A stretch of 64,000 nt of DNA from Areca catechu (Eukaryota > Streptophyta > Magnoliopsida > Arecales > Arecaceae). This document shows, in pieces, positions 10,309-20,600 of the stretch. Positions within the stretch are counted from its first letter, which is position 1; the number at the start of each line of letters is the position of its first letter. The DNA lies in assembly GCA_021397845.1 (NCBI GenBank), contig CM038047.1, forward strand, positions 131,918,112 through 131,982,111, written 5' to 3'. Position numbers and translations under genes: made by a program. A model generated the notes under the pieces. That model ran no database searches. It was not told the DNA's origin and worked only from the letters and a program-made list of their open reading frames with translations.

Positions 10309-12640
10309 TTGTTGGAAGAGTATGAAGGAGAGGAAAAAGTGTATGAATCTGAAGACCTTCTAGGAGTAGTCCGATGCATCTTAGCCCAAAACGTAGTGCA
10401 GGAAGACTGGCGTAGGACTAACATCCTACAGACCCTGATCAAGCTAAGAGATAAGGCATGTAAGGTCATCATTGATAATGGAAGCTGTGTTAATGCCCTT
10501 TCCTTGAGTACTGTCAAATCTGTAGGACTAGCCACAGTTCCCCACCCAAACCCTTATAAAGTCTCCTGGATAGATTCAACTTCAATCCCAGTAAAATCTA
10601 GGTGCCAAATCAAGATAAAAATGAGTTCCTATGAAGAATCGATTTGGTGTGACATCTTATCCATGGGTGTTTGATGCAGAACGAAAGCTCTGATACCAAA
10701 AATGATGCAGAGCAAAAGAGATGATGCGATGCGAAAGTAAATTAAAATTAATGTATTTTTTTTATTTATTTTTTTTCAGAAGTTGGCTTTGACTCAAAGG
10801 AAAGATAAACTAATGTAGAAAGAAACTAAGAAATGACAGAAAGCACAATTAAAAGGAGTGGATTATCAGAGTAACTCAGAAGTAGGATCGCTGGGGATTG
10901 AGAAACCCCCGACCTAGGGTTTACTCCTCTTTCAAGAAACAGACGAAGAGAGAAGAGAAGGTTTTATACCTGACTGTGATATCTCTCGTTGCTTCAATTG
11001 AAGGACACTCTCGAGCAGATTGTAGGATCCTTGGAGACGGGGTATCTTCGCAATGGATCCTCGGATTGTAGTCCTATGGCAAGGTTGGCCTTCTTCTCGA
11101 ACTCAGGATCTGGAAGAAGAAGAACAAAAAAAAAAAAGAACCAGAAACTCAAAGAAAGACACTGACCTGAGGACTTAATGAAGATTGTTGGATGTAGAAG
11201 TTCTGGAGATCTTGATACTGATCTGACTCTTCGTTGAACTTGCTCTGTAGTTGAAACAGTTGATCTGAACCTGGATGCTGGTGGCCGGCCTCTATGTGGA
11301 AGAGAGGGGTCATGGGATGTAAATGGAAAATTAGGGTTTGGTGGTGGTGGAGTAGAGATGGGTGGACTAAGCTAGGGTTTTGGGGTTGGAGATCTCACAC
11401 CTCCTCAAGGTTCCTAGGGAACCCGGATTTACTCCCTTATGGAGCTCAACACTTGAATACAAGTGCGGAAGAGAGAAACACAAAGTTGCTCACAAAGAAA
11501 TTGATTTCATTCATCATTTTTTTTAAAATTCAAGAGTTACATAGAGTTGAATATATAGACATAACAAAAAAAATAAAATTTTATACATTTCCCATGTGGG
11601 ACTAATAGGACTAACCCACACTTTAGGCATCAAATTCTCTTCCCAAGACTCCTTCCATGATTGGGCAGCCCAAAAACTCCAAGAAAACTTGAAAATCAGC
11701 TCCAAATGGCAGGTTATGGGGGTGTCTCCTAGTATCTCTCCATGAATCAAGGATTTTCCCTTCATGGTTTGGCTCATTTGGACACCTCCTAGTCTTGCTC
11801 CACAAGTTTAGGCTTCTTCTTCCTTTCATGGCTTTGGCACTTTTGGAAACTTTTGGGTGCCTCCTTGATTTTCTTCCCAAGACATGCTCTCTTCCCTTTT
11901 ATAACTTGGATTTTTATGGAACATTGTGGGGCACCTCCTTGATCCTCTCTTCAAGAAAAATTCTTGCCATCCTGGCTTGGGTTTATCTGGAAAGAAGTTT
12001 TCTCCTCCTTGGATTGAGGTATCTTGATGGATTTCTCCCCCAAGTGGTGCAAGAAAAAAGAACCTGCTTGCTTGAGGCGTGGGGACCAAGGTACACTGGA
12101 TGGAGATGTGGCAGGGAGTGTGGCACCCACTTGTAGCTGGAAAATGTGGTGCCCTATGGCAAAGGGAATGACACCTACCTCGGCCTTGGACTTGGACTGA
12201 GTCAACATGACCCAACAAAAATTGAAATGACAAAATTACAGACTCAAAATTGAGTTGATCAGGTCAACCCTTATTACAAAACCAGAAAACCCTAATTCTT
12301 CGGGCAAGGTCAATCAGAGATCCAGATGGAGCCCTGAAGTCTTCTTCTAAGTCTGGTGCCCGCACCAGTGTTGGTAGTATCATCCTAGGGCGACCATGGC
12401 TTTTCGACCATGATGCCACCCTTTATGGTCGATCCAATACCTGTGTCTTTTTCCACCAGGGATAAAAGATTACAATCAACCCAATCCAACCAAAGGACCC
12501 AGTCAAGAAAGGATCTAGTAGCCTTAAAGAGTAGAAAACAAGAGTCAACCTGATCACACCCAAGAAGCTAGAGAAAGAGATTTTGGAGGGAGCCCCTGTT
12601 TGGATTCTAGCCACCAAGGAAAGTCATGAACCAACCAATG
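10309..12640 (+). pseudogene. pro: Protease region of element E, split by insertion
   Basis: Aspartic protease that would cleave the Gag-Pol polyprotein. The active-site-like motif is IIDNGSCVNALS, with the Asp codon at 10474-10476; many plant chromoviruses have a Gly or Ser where this has Asn. The C-terminal motif IILGRPWLFDHDATLYGRSN resumes at about 12380 after an insertion at 10672-12367. The coding sequence reads on across the insertion once the GTGTT target duplication is discounted. It is broken by the insertion and by later stops. Confidence 0.8.
10672..12367 (-). mobile_element. Minus-strand LTR derivative inside protease of E
   Basis: 1696 bp with perfect target duplication GTGTT (10667-10671 and 12368-12372). 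Read on the minus strand: one LTR (12367 down to 10703, 1665 bp, TGGTGCGGGCACC to TGCATCA), four T, a perfect initiator-Met PBS (10687-10698), and a 15-base tail ending again in CTGCATCA (10672-10686). The LTR belongs to the same broad family as E. It is therefore not a simple solo LTR. The PBS and tail are seen directly; the mechanism is inferred. Confidence 0.88.
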
Positions 12641-12712
12641 TAGAACACCCCCAAGAGGTAGTGAAGACTCAAAGAATTTGAGGATGTTTTCTCGAAAGAA
12701 TTACTTGATCAA

Positions 12713-13384
12713 TTGCCACCCCTTAGGGACATCCAGCATGCCATAGATTTGGTCCCAGGATCTACTTTGCCTAACCTTCCCCACTATAGGATGAACCCCA
12801 CTGAACACCAGGAACTTCAGAAACAAGTGGGAGAGTTGCTTAAGAAGGATTTTCTTAGGGAGAGATTAAGTCCCTATGCCGTCCCTGCCCTACTTACCCC
12901 TAAGAAAGACGGGACCTAGAGAATGTGTGTTGATAGCAGGGCTATCAACAAAATTATAATCAAATATAGGTTTCCTATTCCCTGCCTGGATGATATGCTC
13001 TATATGATGGCCGGTGCCACTATCTTTTCCAAGATAGACCTCAAGAGTGGTTACCACCAAATTAGGATTCGACCGGGGGATGAATGGAAGACGGCGTTTA
13101 AGACTAAGGATGGTCTATTCGAATGGGAAGTGATGCCTTTCAAGTTGTCTAATGCACCCAGTACCTTTATGAGAGTCATGACCCAAGTCTTGCACGAGTT
13201 CACTGAAAATATCTTAGTAGTATATTTTGATGACATCTTGATATATAGCAAGACCAAAGAGGACCACCTTAACCACATAAGGTTAGTCTGCCAAACCCTT
13301 AGGGAGAATAGCCTTTACGCCAACCCTAAGAAGTGTGAATTCATGACAACTTGGGTTATCTTTCTAGGCTTTATAGATACCTGA
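12713..13384 (+). pseudogene. Reverse transcriptase of element E
   Basis: RNA-dependent DNA polymerase domain. It starts with PPLRDIQHAIDLVPG and holds KKDGT, the segment SRAINKIIIKYRFPIP, FSKIDLKSGYHQIRI and the catalytic YFDD at 13223-13234 (VVYFDDILIYS). One in-frame TAG at 12917-12919 replaces a residue that is Trp in the family, and the frame is lost just after 13376. Otherwise the core is conserved over about 220 codons. Motif wording (DEWKTAFKTKDGL) is typical of the CRM/Galadriel side of chromoviruses. Confidence 0.9.
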
Positions 13385-13990
13385 AGGAGTTTTCGCCGAC
13401 CCCAAAAAAGTTAGAGCTATAGTTGAGTGGCCTGTCCCTGCTAGTATCCATGATGTACGTAGTTTCCATGGCCTAGCCATATTTTATAGACATTTCATTT
13501 GGGGATTTAGTTTAATTGTAGAACCTATAACTGACTGCATCAGGAAGGGAGGTTTTCAATGGACTAAAGCTGTAGACAAAGCCTTCCTTGAAATTAAGGA
13601 TAGAATGACGCAAGCACCTGTCCTAAGATTGCCAGATTTTTCTAAGGTTTTTGAGGTTGCTTATGATGCTTCGGGAGTTGGAATCGGTGGGGTACTTAGT
13701 CAGGAAAATCACCCCGTGGCCTTCTTTAGCGAAAAACTTTATGAGGCCAAAATTAAGTACTCGACTTATGATAAAGAGTTTTAGGCAGTCATCCAAGCCC
13801 TTAGGTATTGGAGGCACTACCTGTTACCCCATGAGTTTGTTTTGTATTCAGACCATGAAGCCCTTCGGTACCTAAACTCCCAGAAAAGATTGAACCCTAG
13901 GGATGCTAAGTGGGTCGAGTATATCCAAGCTTATACCTTTGTGCTTAAACATCGTGCTGGTACTGAGAAAAGGTAGCTGATGCCCTTAGC
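13385..13990 (+). pseudogene. RNase H region of element E
   Basis: The connection segment (PEGVFADPKKVRAIVEW) reads in a shifted frame from about 13379. The RNase H core at about 13645-13970 shows YDASGVGIGGVLSQ, SEKLYEAKIKYSTYDKEF and SDHEALRYL, which hold the acidic catalytic residues. A stop at about 13782 and a one-base frame change near 13973 break it. In the parent it degrades the RNA of the RNA-DNA hybrid. Confidence 0.85.
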
Positions 13991-14002
13991 CATCGTGCCC
14001 TG

Positions 14003-14356
14003 TTGTTAAACACAGTTAGGACTGAGGTTGTAGGATTTGACCGACTTAAGGAACAATATGAATCTTGTCCTGACTTTAGTGAGATCTTCCAGTTTAAGCT
14101 TCAAGAACCATCTAGTGCCCATAGTGACTATACCTTACAGGATGGTTATCTCTTCAAGGGTAATAAGTTGTGCAAGACTTCACTCCGAGATTTTTTAGTG
14201 TGGGAAACCCATGCGGGAGGCCTAGCTGGTCACTTTGGTAGGGAGAAGACCACTTTAGCTATTGAAGACCAGTTCTTTTGGCCTGGCCTTAAGAAAGATG
14301 TCACCAACAATGTCTTTAGGTGCTGGACCTGTGCTGTGGCCAAGCAGCAAAAATAG
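14003..14356 (+). pseudogene. Integrase N-terminal (HHCC) part of element E
   Basis: Zinc-binding N-terminal domain of integrase: THAGGLAGHFGREKT supplies the two His and CWTCAVAK the two Cys. It ends at TAG 14354-14356, in frame with the downstream core, so a single stop separates it from the integrase core that follows. Confidence 0.85.
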
Positions 14357-14377
14357 AATAATGGCCTTTACACACCC

Positions 14378-15607
14378 TTGCCCGTACCTAGTCATCCTTG
14401 GCAAGATCTCAGTATGGATTTTGTGGTAGGATTATCCAAGACCACAAGGAAGCATGATTCTATCTTTGTAGTAGTGGATAGGTTCTCCAAAATGGCTTAT
14501 TTTATACCCTGCTCCCAGACCCTATATGCTTCCAAGGTTGCCAAGCTTTTTCTTGAACATGTGGTTAAGTTACATGGCCTACCCAAGACCATAGTGTCTG
14601 ATAGGGATGTCCACTTCACTAGCTATTTCTGGAAAACCCTTTGGTACCTCCTAGGCACCAAGCTCCAGTTCTCCACTACCTACCACCTGCAAACCAATGG
14701 ACAAACTAAGGTAGTCAACCACAGCATAGGGAACCTTCTTAGATGCTTGATAGGCAAACATACGGGAAACTGGGATCTTCTTTTACCTCGAGCCAAGTTC
14801 GCCTACAATAGTTCTATGAATAGGACCACCGGGAAGAGTCCTTTTGAAGTTGTCTATGGATACAAGCCTAACCGACCTCTTGACCTGATTCCCCTACCCA
14901 TCCATGCACGTGTCTCTGAGTCCACTGATTCACTTGCACAGCATATTAGGGACATGCATAATGAAATTAGCCAGAAAATTAATATAAGTAATAACACATA
15001 TAAAAGGCTGGTTGATTCCCGAAAGCAAGCAAAAGAGTTTGAAATAGGGGATTTTGTAATGATTTGGCTCAGGCCTGAACGGTTTCCACCGGGAATCGTT
15101 AAGAAGCTTCATGCTCGTGGTGCTGGTCCCTCTAAAGTGATTAGGAGAATGGGCCCTAATGCCTATGTGCTAGAATTATCACCGGATTATGGAATTAGCT
15201 CGAAATTCAATATCTCTGACTTAGTCGAGTATAGGGAACCCGCAAACATACCCAGCGAGCCATTTAGGCCTGACCTCTCTTTTGAGAGTGAACCTAAACC
15301 TGAGTGTCCACATCCAAATATACCTGAGCGAGGAGTGCGGATCGAGCGTGTCTTTGATGACCAAGCTATTACTACCCAGGGCAAAGGCTATCAACGTTAC
15401 TTCGTCCGATGGCAAGGCCGACCCGAATCCGATGACTCATGGATCACACGGGGGGACTTGCAGTGCATCGACCCCGATATCCTGAAGAGGTACCAAAGCC
15501 AGACTAACCCTTACTTGACAGGGTCGAGTTCCTCCCACCCCGGGAGAACTGGTGTGGTCACCAGGATCCGACAGAGGCTCCTCAACCCTCTGTGGATCTC
15601 AGATTAG
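14378..15607 (+). CDS. Integrase core plus chromodomain of element E (409 aa open)
   Basis: Longest intact pol segment of E. Integrase core: first catalytic Asp in LSMDFVVGL (codon 14417-14419), second in VSDRD (14600-14602). The third catalytic position, 35 residues further on, is Lys (codon 14708-14710, QTKVVNH) where the family has Glu, so the enzyme should be dead. The C-terminal DNA-binding part (GDFVMIWLRPERFP to FNISDLVEYREP) runs to about 15240. A chromodomain follows at about 15340-15500 (YFVRWQGRPESDDSWI), then an acidic/Ser-rich end that runs into the 3' LTR at 15550. The ATG at 14378 is only the first Met after the stop at 14354. In the parent it would be the end of Gag-Pol, acting in the nucleus. 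Confidence 0.9.
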   Translation: MPVPSHPWQDLSMDFVVGLSKTTRKHDSIFVVVDRFSKMAYFIPCSQTLYASKVAKLFLEHVVKLHGLPKTIVSDRDVHFTSYFWKTLWYLLGTKLQFSTTYHLQTNGQTKVVNHSIGNLLRCLIGKHTGNWDLLLPRAKFAYNSSMNRTTGKSPFEVVYGYKPNRPLDLIPLPIHARVSESTDSLAQHIRDMHNEISQKINISNNTYKRLVDSRKQAKEFEIGDFVMIWLRPERFPPGIVKKLHARGAGPSKVIRRMGPNAYVLELSPDYGISSKFNISDLVEYREPANIPSEPFRPDLSFESEPKPECPHPNIPERGVRIERVFDDQAITTQGKGYQRYFVRWQGRPESDDSWITRGDLQCIDPDILKRYQSQTNPYLTGSSSSHPGRTGVVTRIRQRLLNPLWISD

Positions 15608-17218
15608 GGTTCCACTTCTTTGTGTCTAGTAATAAGGCTTCAAGCCTCAAATTTATAATTGTCTTTTGCTCTGAATTGAGTCTGTACCTTGACCAATTAG
15701 GTCAAATTGAGTCCTATACTAAGTCGAGTCGCAAATCGAGTCCAGTCTGAGTCTATTAGAAGTATGGGTCCATTGCAAGAGTGGGTCTTAAAATTTAGTC
15801 TCCTTGGAAGCAAGTCGAGAAAAAATCCAAGTCAACTCAGGGCCCACCTATGCATCCAACATGGCGCCATGACATCTCGGCATGTGGGCAGCACACTTGA
15901 CATTCAAGGACGCCCAATGGGGAGGACCACTTCACTTGGTTCAAGCCTTTTTCCCTCCCCTCTATCAAGCTCATTGCCATACAAGGGTGGTCGGCCAAGG
16001 AAGGAGTCAATGGAAGATGATGTAGGGAATTCAAATCCCTTACTACAAGCCCTCCAATCAAGCCTTCTTCCCAATTTGCTTCAACCTCTTTGGAAGGGAG
16101 AGACAAGAGCCTTGGATGCCTCCACCTAACACTCCCCTTGTCAAGCCTTGTACCAAAGAAAGAACACCAACCAAGGAAGGAGGAAGAACACATGCCTTGC
16201 TCCAAGCCCCTCTTCATGCCTTCTTCCAAAACCAAGAAGATTCTTTCCAAGTTCAAGGCGCCAAGAACCTCACTCCAAGCCAAGCTTCATGCCACGCCCA
16301 ATCCAAGCTACCTTTGGTCGGCCAAAGAGAGGAGAAGGTCAATGCTTTTTGCACCCATCCAAGAAGTTTGTATTTTTTTTTCATTTGAAATTCGAATGGG
16401 CCTTGGGTGCCTATTTAAAGGACCCAATCCCTCCATTGTAAGGGAATTGAATGATTGAATGAATAAAAGCTTGAGTCTTGTTTCCCCTCCAACCATTGTC
16501 TCTTTGACTAGGTTTAAGTGATTTTCCTTCATCCCCAGGGACGTCGAGTGGTGTGAGGCCACCTTTCTGTCACCCCAGGCCGTCGCAATTCCTTCGTCCT
16601 CCTGGATGTCGAGTGGTGTAAGGCCACAATCCTTCATCCTCCGGGACGTCGCAGGGTGCGAGGCCCCAGTTATCTCCTTCTTCGACTTCGGAATCCAGTC
16701 GGACACTGGGCTCGAAGCCCCTTCTCAACCCTACCCTAGTTCCATTTCAATACGTCTTTCCACTTCGCTAATCCCTACTTTGCTGGCCTACAGGTCCTCC
16801 TTGGTATCCTTGGAACCGGAGACAGTCTGCTTTGCCATCGCGGCCACCCGACCGAAAGCCGGTGCATTCACGGGTTCGACTGCTCGGGCACCCAGGCCGC
16901 ATCCACCGAGTTGAGCGATCTCTGCATCGGGCGCTTCAGACATGTGAGGTTTGCCCCTATCTCCTAAGTAGGTATTGTGTATCGAGCTTAGTCCTACCGG
17001 GGTTTCTTAATCTCGGGATCCTGTTCTCGTTTTCACTATTTAGGGACTTGAATTGCTAGTGTAGGCTTCCATTATTCAGCTTCTCTTATTTCTAGTCTTT
17101 GTTTGTGATTGAGAATCAAAAACTTAAGAAAAACATCTAAAACTCATCAACTATAAAAATTCCTTTGCATCATAGGCATCCATACTAGCATCTCTAGCCC
17201 TACTCCCCTCCTGCATCA
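15550..17218 (+). repeat. 3' LTR of element E
   Basis: 1669 bp, TGGTGTGGTCACC to CTGCATCA. TATTTAAA at 16412-16419 and an AATAAA-like signal near 16462. It matches the 5' LTR apart from substitutions and one extra block near 16725-16775. Confidence 0.88.
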
Positions 17219-17886
17219 CCAAGGATCACAATACTTGCCAAGCTTCGTGTCTTAACAAAAAAGTCATGTCTTCTGGCATGAATGGATATCTCAGAAGCCC
17301 CTTGGTGCGCTATAAATAGCGTAGCCTCTCGGGGTGTTAAATAGATTTGATCCCGAAGACTTCTTTCTTTCTTATTTTTATTACATCCTATCCTCTTGTC
17401 CTAAACACTCTAGCCCTTTTAGGACAAGGTCTTTGGAAGGCCTAGGAGTGTTCAAATCAAGAGAGGAATTAGGGAAAAGTAAGAAGAGAAGAAGAGGAAG
17501 AAGAAGGGAAGGAGTAGAAAGGCTGATTCAAAGAAGAGTTAGTCCAATTGGATTGGAATTTGCCCAAATCCTGTTAAGCTTAAGTTTGAAAGTCTAGTTG
17601 GTGGAACCAAGTTCTTTGAAGGTGCTGGTGTCTTGGTCAAGCCCCGTGTGGATCACCGTTGGAGGGTGAACGTTTGGGCGCCTGGTGGAGAAAAGGCTGA
17701 ATCAGGGTTTTCTTCATCGGATTGGATACTAGCGGTTCAGGTTGGTGCCTAAACTCTAGTTTATATCATATATGCATGTTTATATGTTTTAATTCCTAGT
17801 AAGGAGGTCTTGGGTTAAGGGTTTGGTAGTGGTTTCATAATAAATTTTTGAAATCCACGCTTCCACCCTGGTCACCAAACCCAACA

Positions 17887-19371
17887 GTATTTGATACTAA
17901 TTCTTTCAAACTACTTGAGAGGTTTTGCAGGAAATTAGTTATCTTTAGTTTAAAATGGTTTTCAAATTGATTGGAAGGTAATTCAATTATGTATAAAGTT
18001 TTGTGAACTTTAACTTGTAAATGCCCTAGTTTTGTCAATATTATAATCTTGTAAAATGGGCTGAAAATTATAAAATTAAGAGTATGTAGATTTGCTTTTA
18101 CTGGATTCAATTGTTGAAGAGTTTTGGAGAAGCTTGAAGCATTTATTGAAGACTTTGCAAGAGCTGACTCTTGGATAAAGAGCCGACTCGTTGTGGCACA
18201 GCACGGAGAAAATTTTAGAGTTTTAGTATCAAGAGCTGACTCCTATCCCAAGAGCCGACTAATGGAAGAATATTTTTTTTTGAAGCTCGAGATCTCGAGC
18301 CGATTCCTGCCCCAAGAGCCGACTCATGCAGAGTTATAAATTTTGATGGACTGAGAACTCGAGCCGACTCTGCATTGAAGAGCTGACTCTAGGTATTCAT
18401 CATTTTGAATGACTGAAAGCAAGAGTCGACTCCAATATGAAGAGCTGACTCTTACAAAATTTCATTTTGGGCTGTCTGAGACTTCGAGCCGACTCATGGA
18501 ACTCGAGCCGACTCGTGGAGCCATTTTATGCACTCTAACGGCTAGTTGCTGAAGTTGATTTTTGAACTCCAATTCATCTCCAACAGCTCTTTCACGAATC
18601 CCTAGGCCCTACAATAGCCATATCTCTTGGAAAACTATAAAAGGAATTGTTTTTGAAGGATTAATTAATTTTTAGAGTATTATTATTGATTTATCTTGAG
18701 ATATTGAAGAGCCTTCAAGTCTTTCACCTACCTTACTGCAAGAGCTTTCAAGATAGGATTCAAAGCTTCACCAACTCTACTTCATCATTGAATCCACTCA
18801 TTGAAGAAGCAAAGAAGCAGCTTGAAGAGCATTAAAGAGCATTCAAAGCTAGGCTTCATCTTGATCTACATCGGCAACACTTAAACAAACTCGATTTGTT
18901 GTAAATGCTTGTTTATATTTTCTTTATCATTGTTTTCTCTCTAAGAACAGCAAGGGGCTGCATCTTAAGAGAGGTTCATAGATTTTTAGGTGAGCCTTGT
19001 AAAAACCTAAGTTGGGATCTTGGTGATCTCGGTATAAAACCAAGTGTTTTGGTTTCTTTGGTGATCCCGGTAAAACTAAAGTGTATAGTTTGGATTGTGA
19101 GCCTAGTAAAATAATCCTGACTATATTCTGGTTGGGGGATATAGTAGAAATCCCAAGTGGTGCTTGGGTAGTGGACATAGGAGCCGGTTGCTCCGAACCA
19201 CTCTAAATTTCTTTGTATTTGTGATTGTGTTCTTATTATTTTATTATTTTTTACTCAAGTACTTCCGTATTGCATATTGCACCACAACACTAAAAGAATT
19301 TAAAAGTGCACATAATTGTGAAAAACTTTAATCCCAATTCACCCTCCTCTTGGGAAGCCACCTAGGCAACA
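17887..19371 (+). repeat. 5'-truncated SIRE-like copia LTR
   Basis: Ends in CCTCTTGGGAAGCCACCTAGG followed by CAACA, the terminus of the LTRs of element D (in reverse complement at 37499). Its left side aligns with D only from about 50 bases inside the LTR, so the first bases are missing. TATA box TATAAAAG at 18636-18643. About a dozen GAGCCGACTC-like decamers lie at 18150-18520. No internal region follows: it abuts the truncated LTR of F directly. Confidence 0.75.
18150..18520 (+). repeat. Cluster of GAGCCGACTC-like decamers
   Basis: About 12 copies of the near-palindrome GAGCCGACTC or its variant GAGCTGACTC at irregular spacing, some in pairs. The same motif, as GTCGGCTC, is clustered in both LTRs of D (38395-38800 and 47950-48350). 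Confidence 0.85.
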
Positions 19372-19807
19372 GATCTCAAGTCAGAGGAATAATTCATGTC
19401 CATATTCTAATGCAAGACTCTTCTTCGATAGAAAAAGAATCTTGCATGAGAGTCACGTTCAGTGAAGTGTCAAACACAATACCTGATGTCACACCAGCTT
19501 CTCCAAGCTACTTGGTTAAAAGGACAACCAACAGATATGACATCAATGACCTACTCTCGATACACCATCATCCTGAAATAGCGTATCCTTTGGTCACGAA
19601 CCAATTTATGAACTACATGATGCATCCTCTGTATATCGCATACAAGGTAGCTTAAAGGACATCATCATACAAGTTTAATTAGGAAGATGACGTGTGATGA
19701 ATAACTAAAATAAACTTTTTATTCAACTCAATAATTCATATACATATACATGAGTCACACAACCATCTACAGCCTAGATGATTGGCTTTGGGATACAAAT
19801 CCCAACA
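19372..19807 (-). repeat. Truncated 3' LTR of element F
   Basis: 436 bp aligning with the right end of the 5' LTR (27042-27477). The LTR edge is at 19807 (CCCAACA); just outside it is the reverse complement of a polypurine tract (ACTCCCACTTGGACTAAAGC), as expected for the 3' end of a minus-strand element. Confidence 0.88.
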
Positions 19808-20395
19808 ACTCCCACTTGGACTAAAGCCAATCGAAATAAAATCTAATTCCCATCTTCCATTTGCAGTCGTCAAACTCATATATTCCAATGGCTTTAGTGA
19901 AGGGGTCAACCAAGTTCTCCTTTCCATCGATCTTAGAAGCTCGATGTCACCTCGCTCAATGATCTCCTGGACAAGGTGATAACGATGCAGAATATGCTTG
20001 GTCTGTTGATGTGATTTCATCTCTTTGGCTTGAGCTATGGCTCCAGTGCTATCATAAGACAACGAAATAGGACAATCCAAGGAAGGTTCCACTCCCATCT
20101 CACCTAGGAACTTTCGCAACTACACAGCCTCCTTAGCTACATCTGATGTCGCAATATACTCTGCCTCAAACAAAATCAGCCACTATATGCTGCTTGAAAC
20201 TTTTCTAGCAGACAGCTCCACCGTTAAGGGTAAATACAAAACCAGACATACTCTTACTATCATCTCTATCTGATTGAAAACTAGAGTCAGTGTACCCCAC
20301 AAGTTTTAAGTCAGAATCTCCATAAATAAGCCATTTGTCACCTGGATCAGATTGGTATCTGCTCACTGCCCCTAATGAGTATGCCACGTTTGGTC
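19808..20395 (-). pseudogene. RNase H of element F
   Basis: Reading leftward: VSRYQSDPGDKWLIYGD, then YTDSSFQSDRDDSKSMSGFV (first catalytic Asp region) at about 20205-20330, and QTKHILHRYHLVQEIIERGDIEL at about 19960-20030, the conserved C-terminal part of copia RNase H. Frame breaks lie between the pieces. The last stretch to 19808 is 3' untranslated. Confidence 0.85.
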
Positions 20396-20570
20396 ATGGA
20401 ATTACTCTTTCCAAGAAGGATTATGTGACAACCATTGAGGAAATAGAGCATATGAATAGGATTCTATATGCTTCGACAGTGGGTTCTATTATGTATGCTA
20501 TGCTATGTACTAGACCAAACGTGGCATACTCACTAGGGGTAGTGAGTAGATACCAATCTAATCCAGGTGA
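20338..20570. repeat. 58-bp inverted repeat with 117-bp loop in element F
   Basis: Left arm 20338-20395 and right arm 20513-20570 are reverse complements with four mismatches in 58. Both arms code for the same RT/RH-junction peptide (YSLGxVSRYQS) on opposite strands. The loop and right arm (20396 to about 20600) read in the plus direction as LYASTVGSIMYAMLCTRP, against the minus direction of the rest of F, so this segment is inverted. Confidence 0.9.
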
Positions 20571-20600
20571 AGCTTATTGGAAAGTTGTTAAAAATATCCT

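Larger units (their letters stand above)
6618..17218 (+). mobile_element. Element E: full-length chromovirus (Ty3/Gypsy), decayed
   Basis: 10.6 kb: 5' LTR, PBS, leader, gag, PR, RT, RH, IN with chromodomain, 3' LTR. Near-matching 5-bp target duplications GCAAG (6613-6617) and CCAAG (17219-17223) flank it within the LTR of G. RT and IN motifs resemble the CRM/Galadriel side of plant chromoviruses, judged from memory of family motifs. Stops, frameshifts and a 1.7-kb insertion in the protease make it inactive. The 3' LTR (1669 bp) is 46 bp longer than the 5' LTR (1623 bp), mostly from one extra block near 16725-16775, so the element is not young. Confidence 0.9.
4858..17886 (+). mobile_element. 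3' LTR of copia element G, split by element E
   Basis: The LTR starts TGCCCTAAAGGCC (4858), is interrupted by E (6618-17218), resumes at 17219 and ends near 17886 (CCCAACA). The two parts sum to about 2.43 kb, close to the 2406-bp LTR of element H, which has a similar start (TGCCCTAAGAGCC) and shares blocks such as gtgtggatcaccgttggag. A TATA box, TATAAATA, lies at 17311-17318. The right end is less certain because a truncated LTR abuts it. Confidence 0.75.

Noticed and set aside
18150..18520. Regularly recurring GAGCCGACTC motifs as a CRISPR array
   Set aside because: Motif is 10 bp, spacing is irregular, and the context is a plant LTR.
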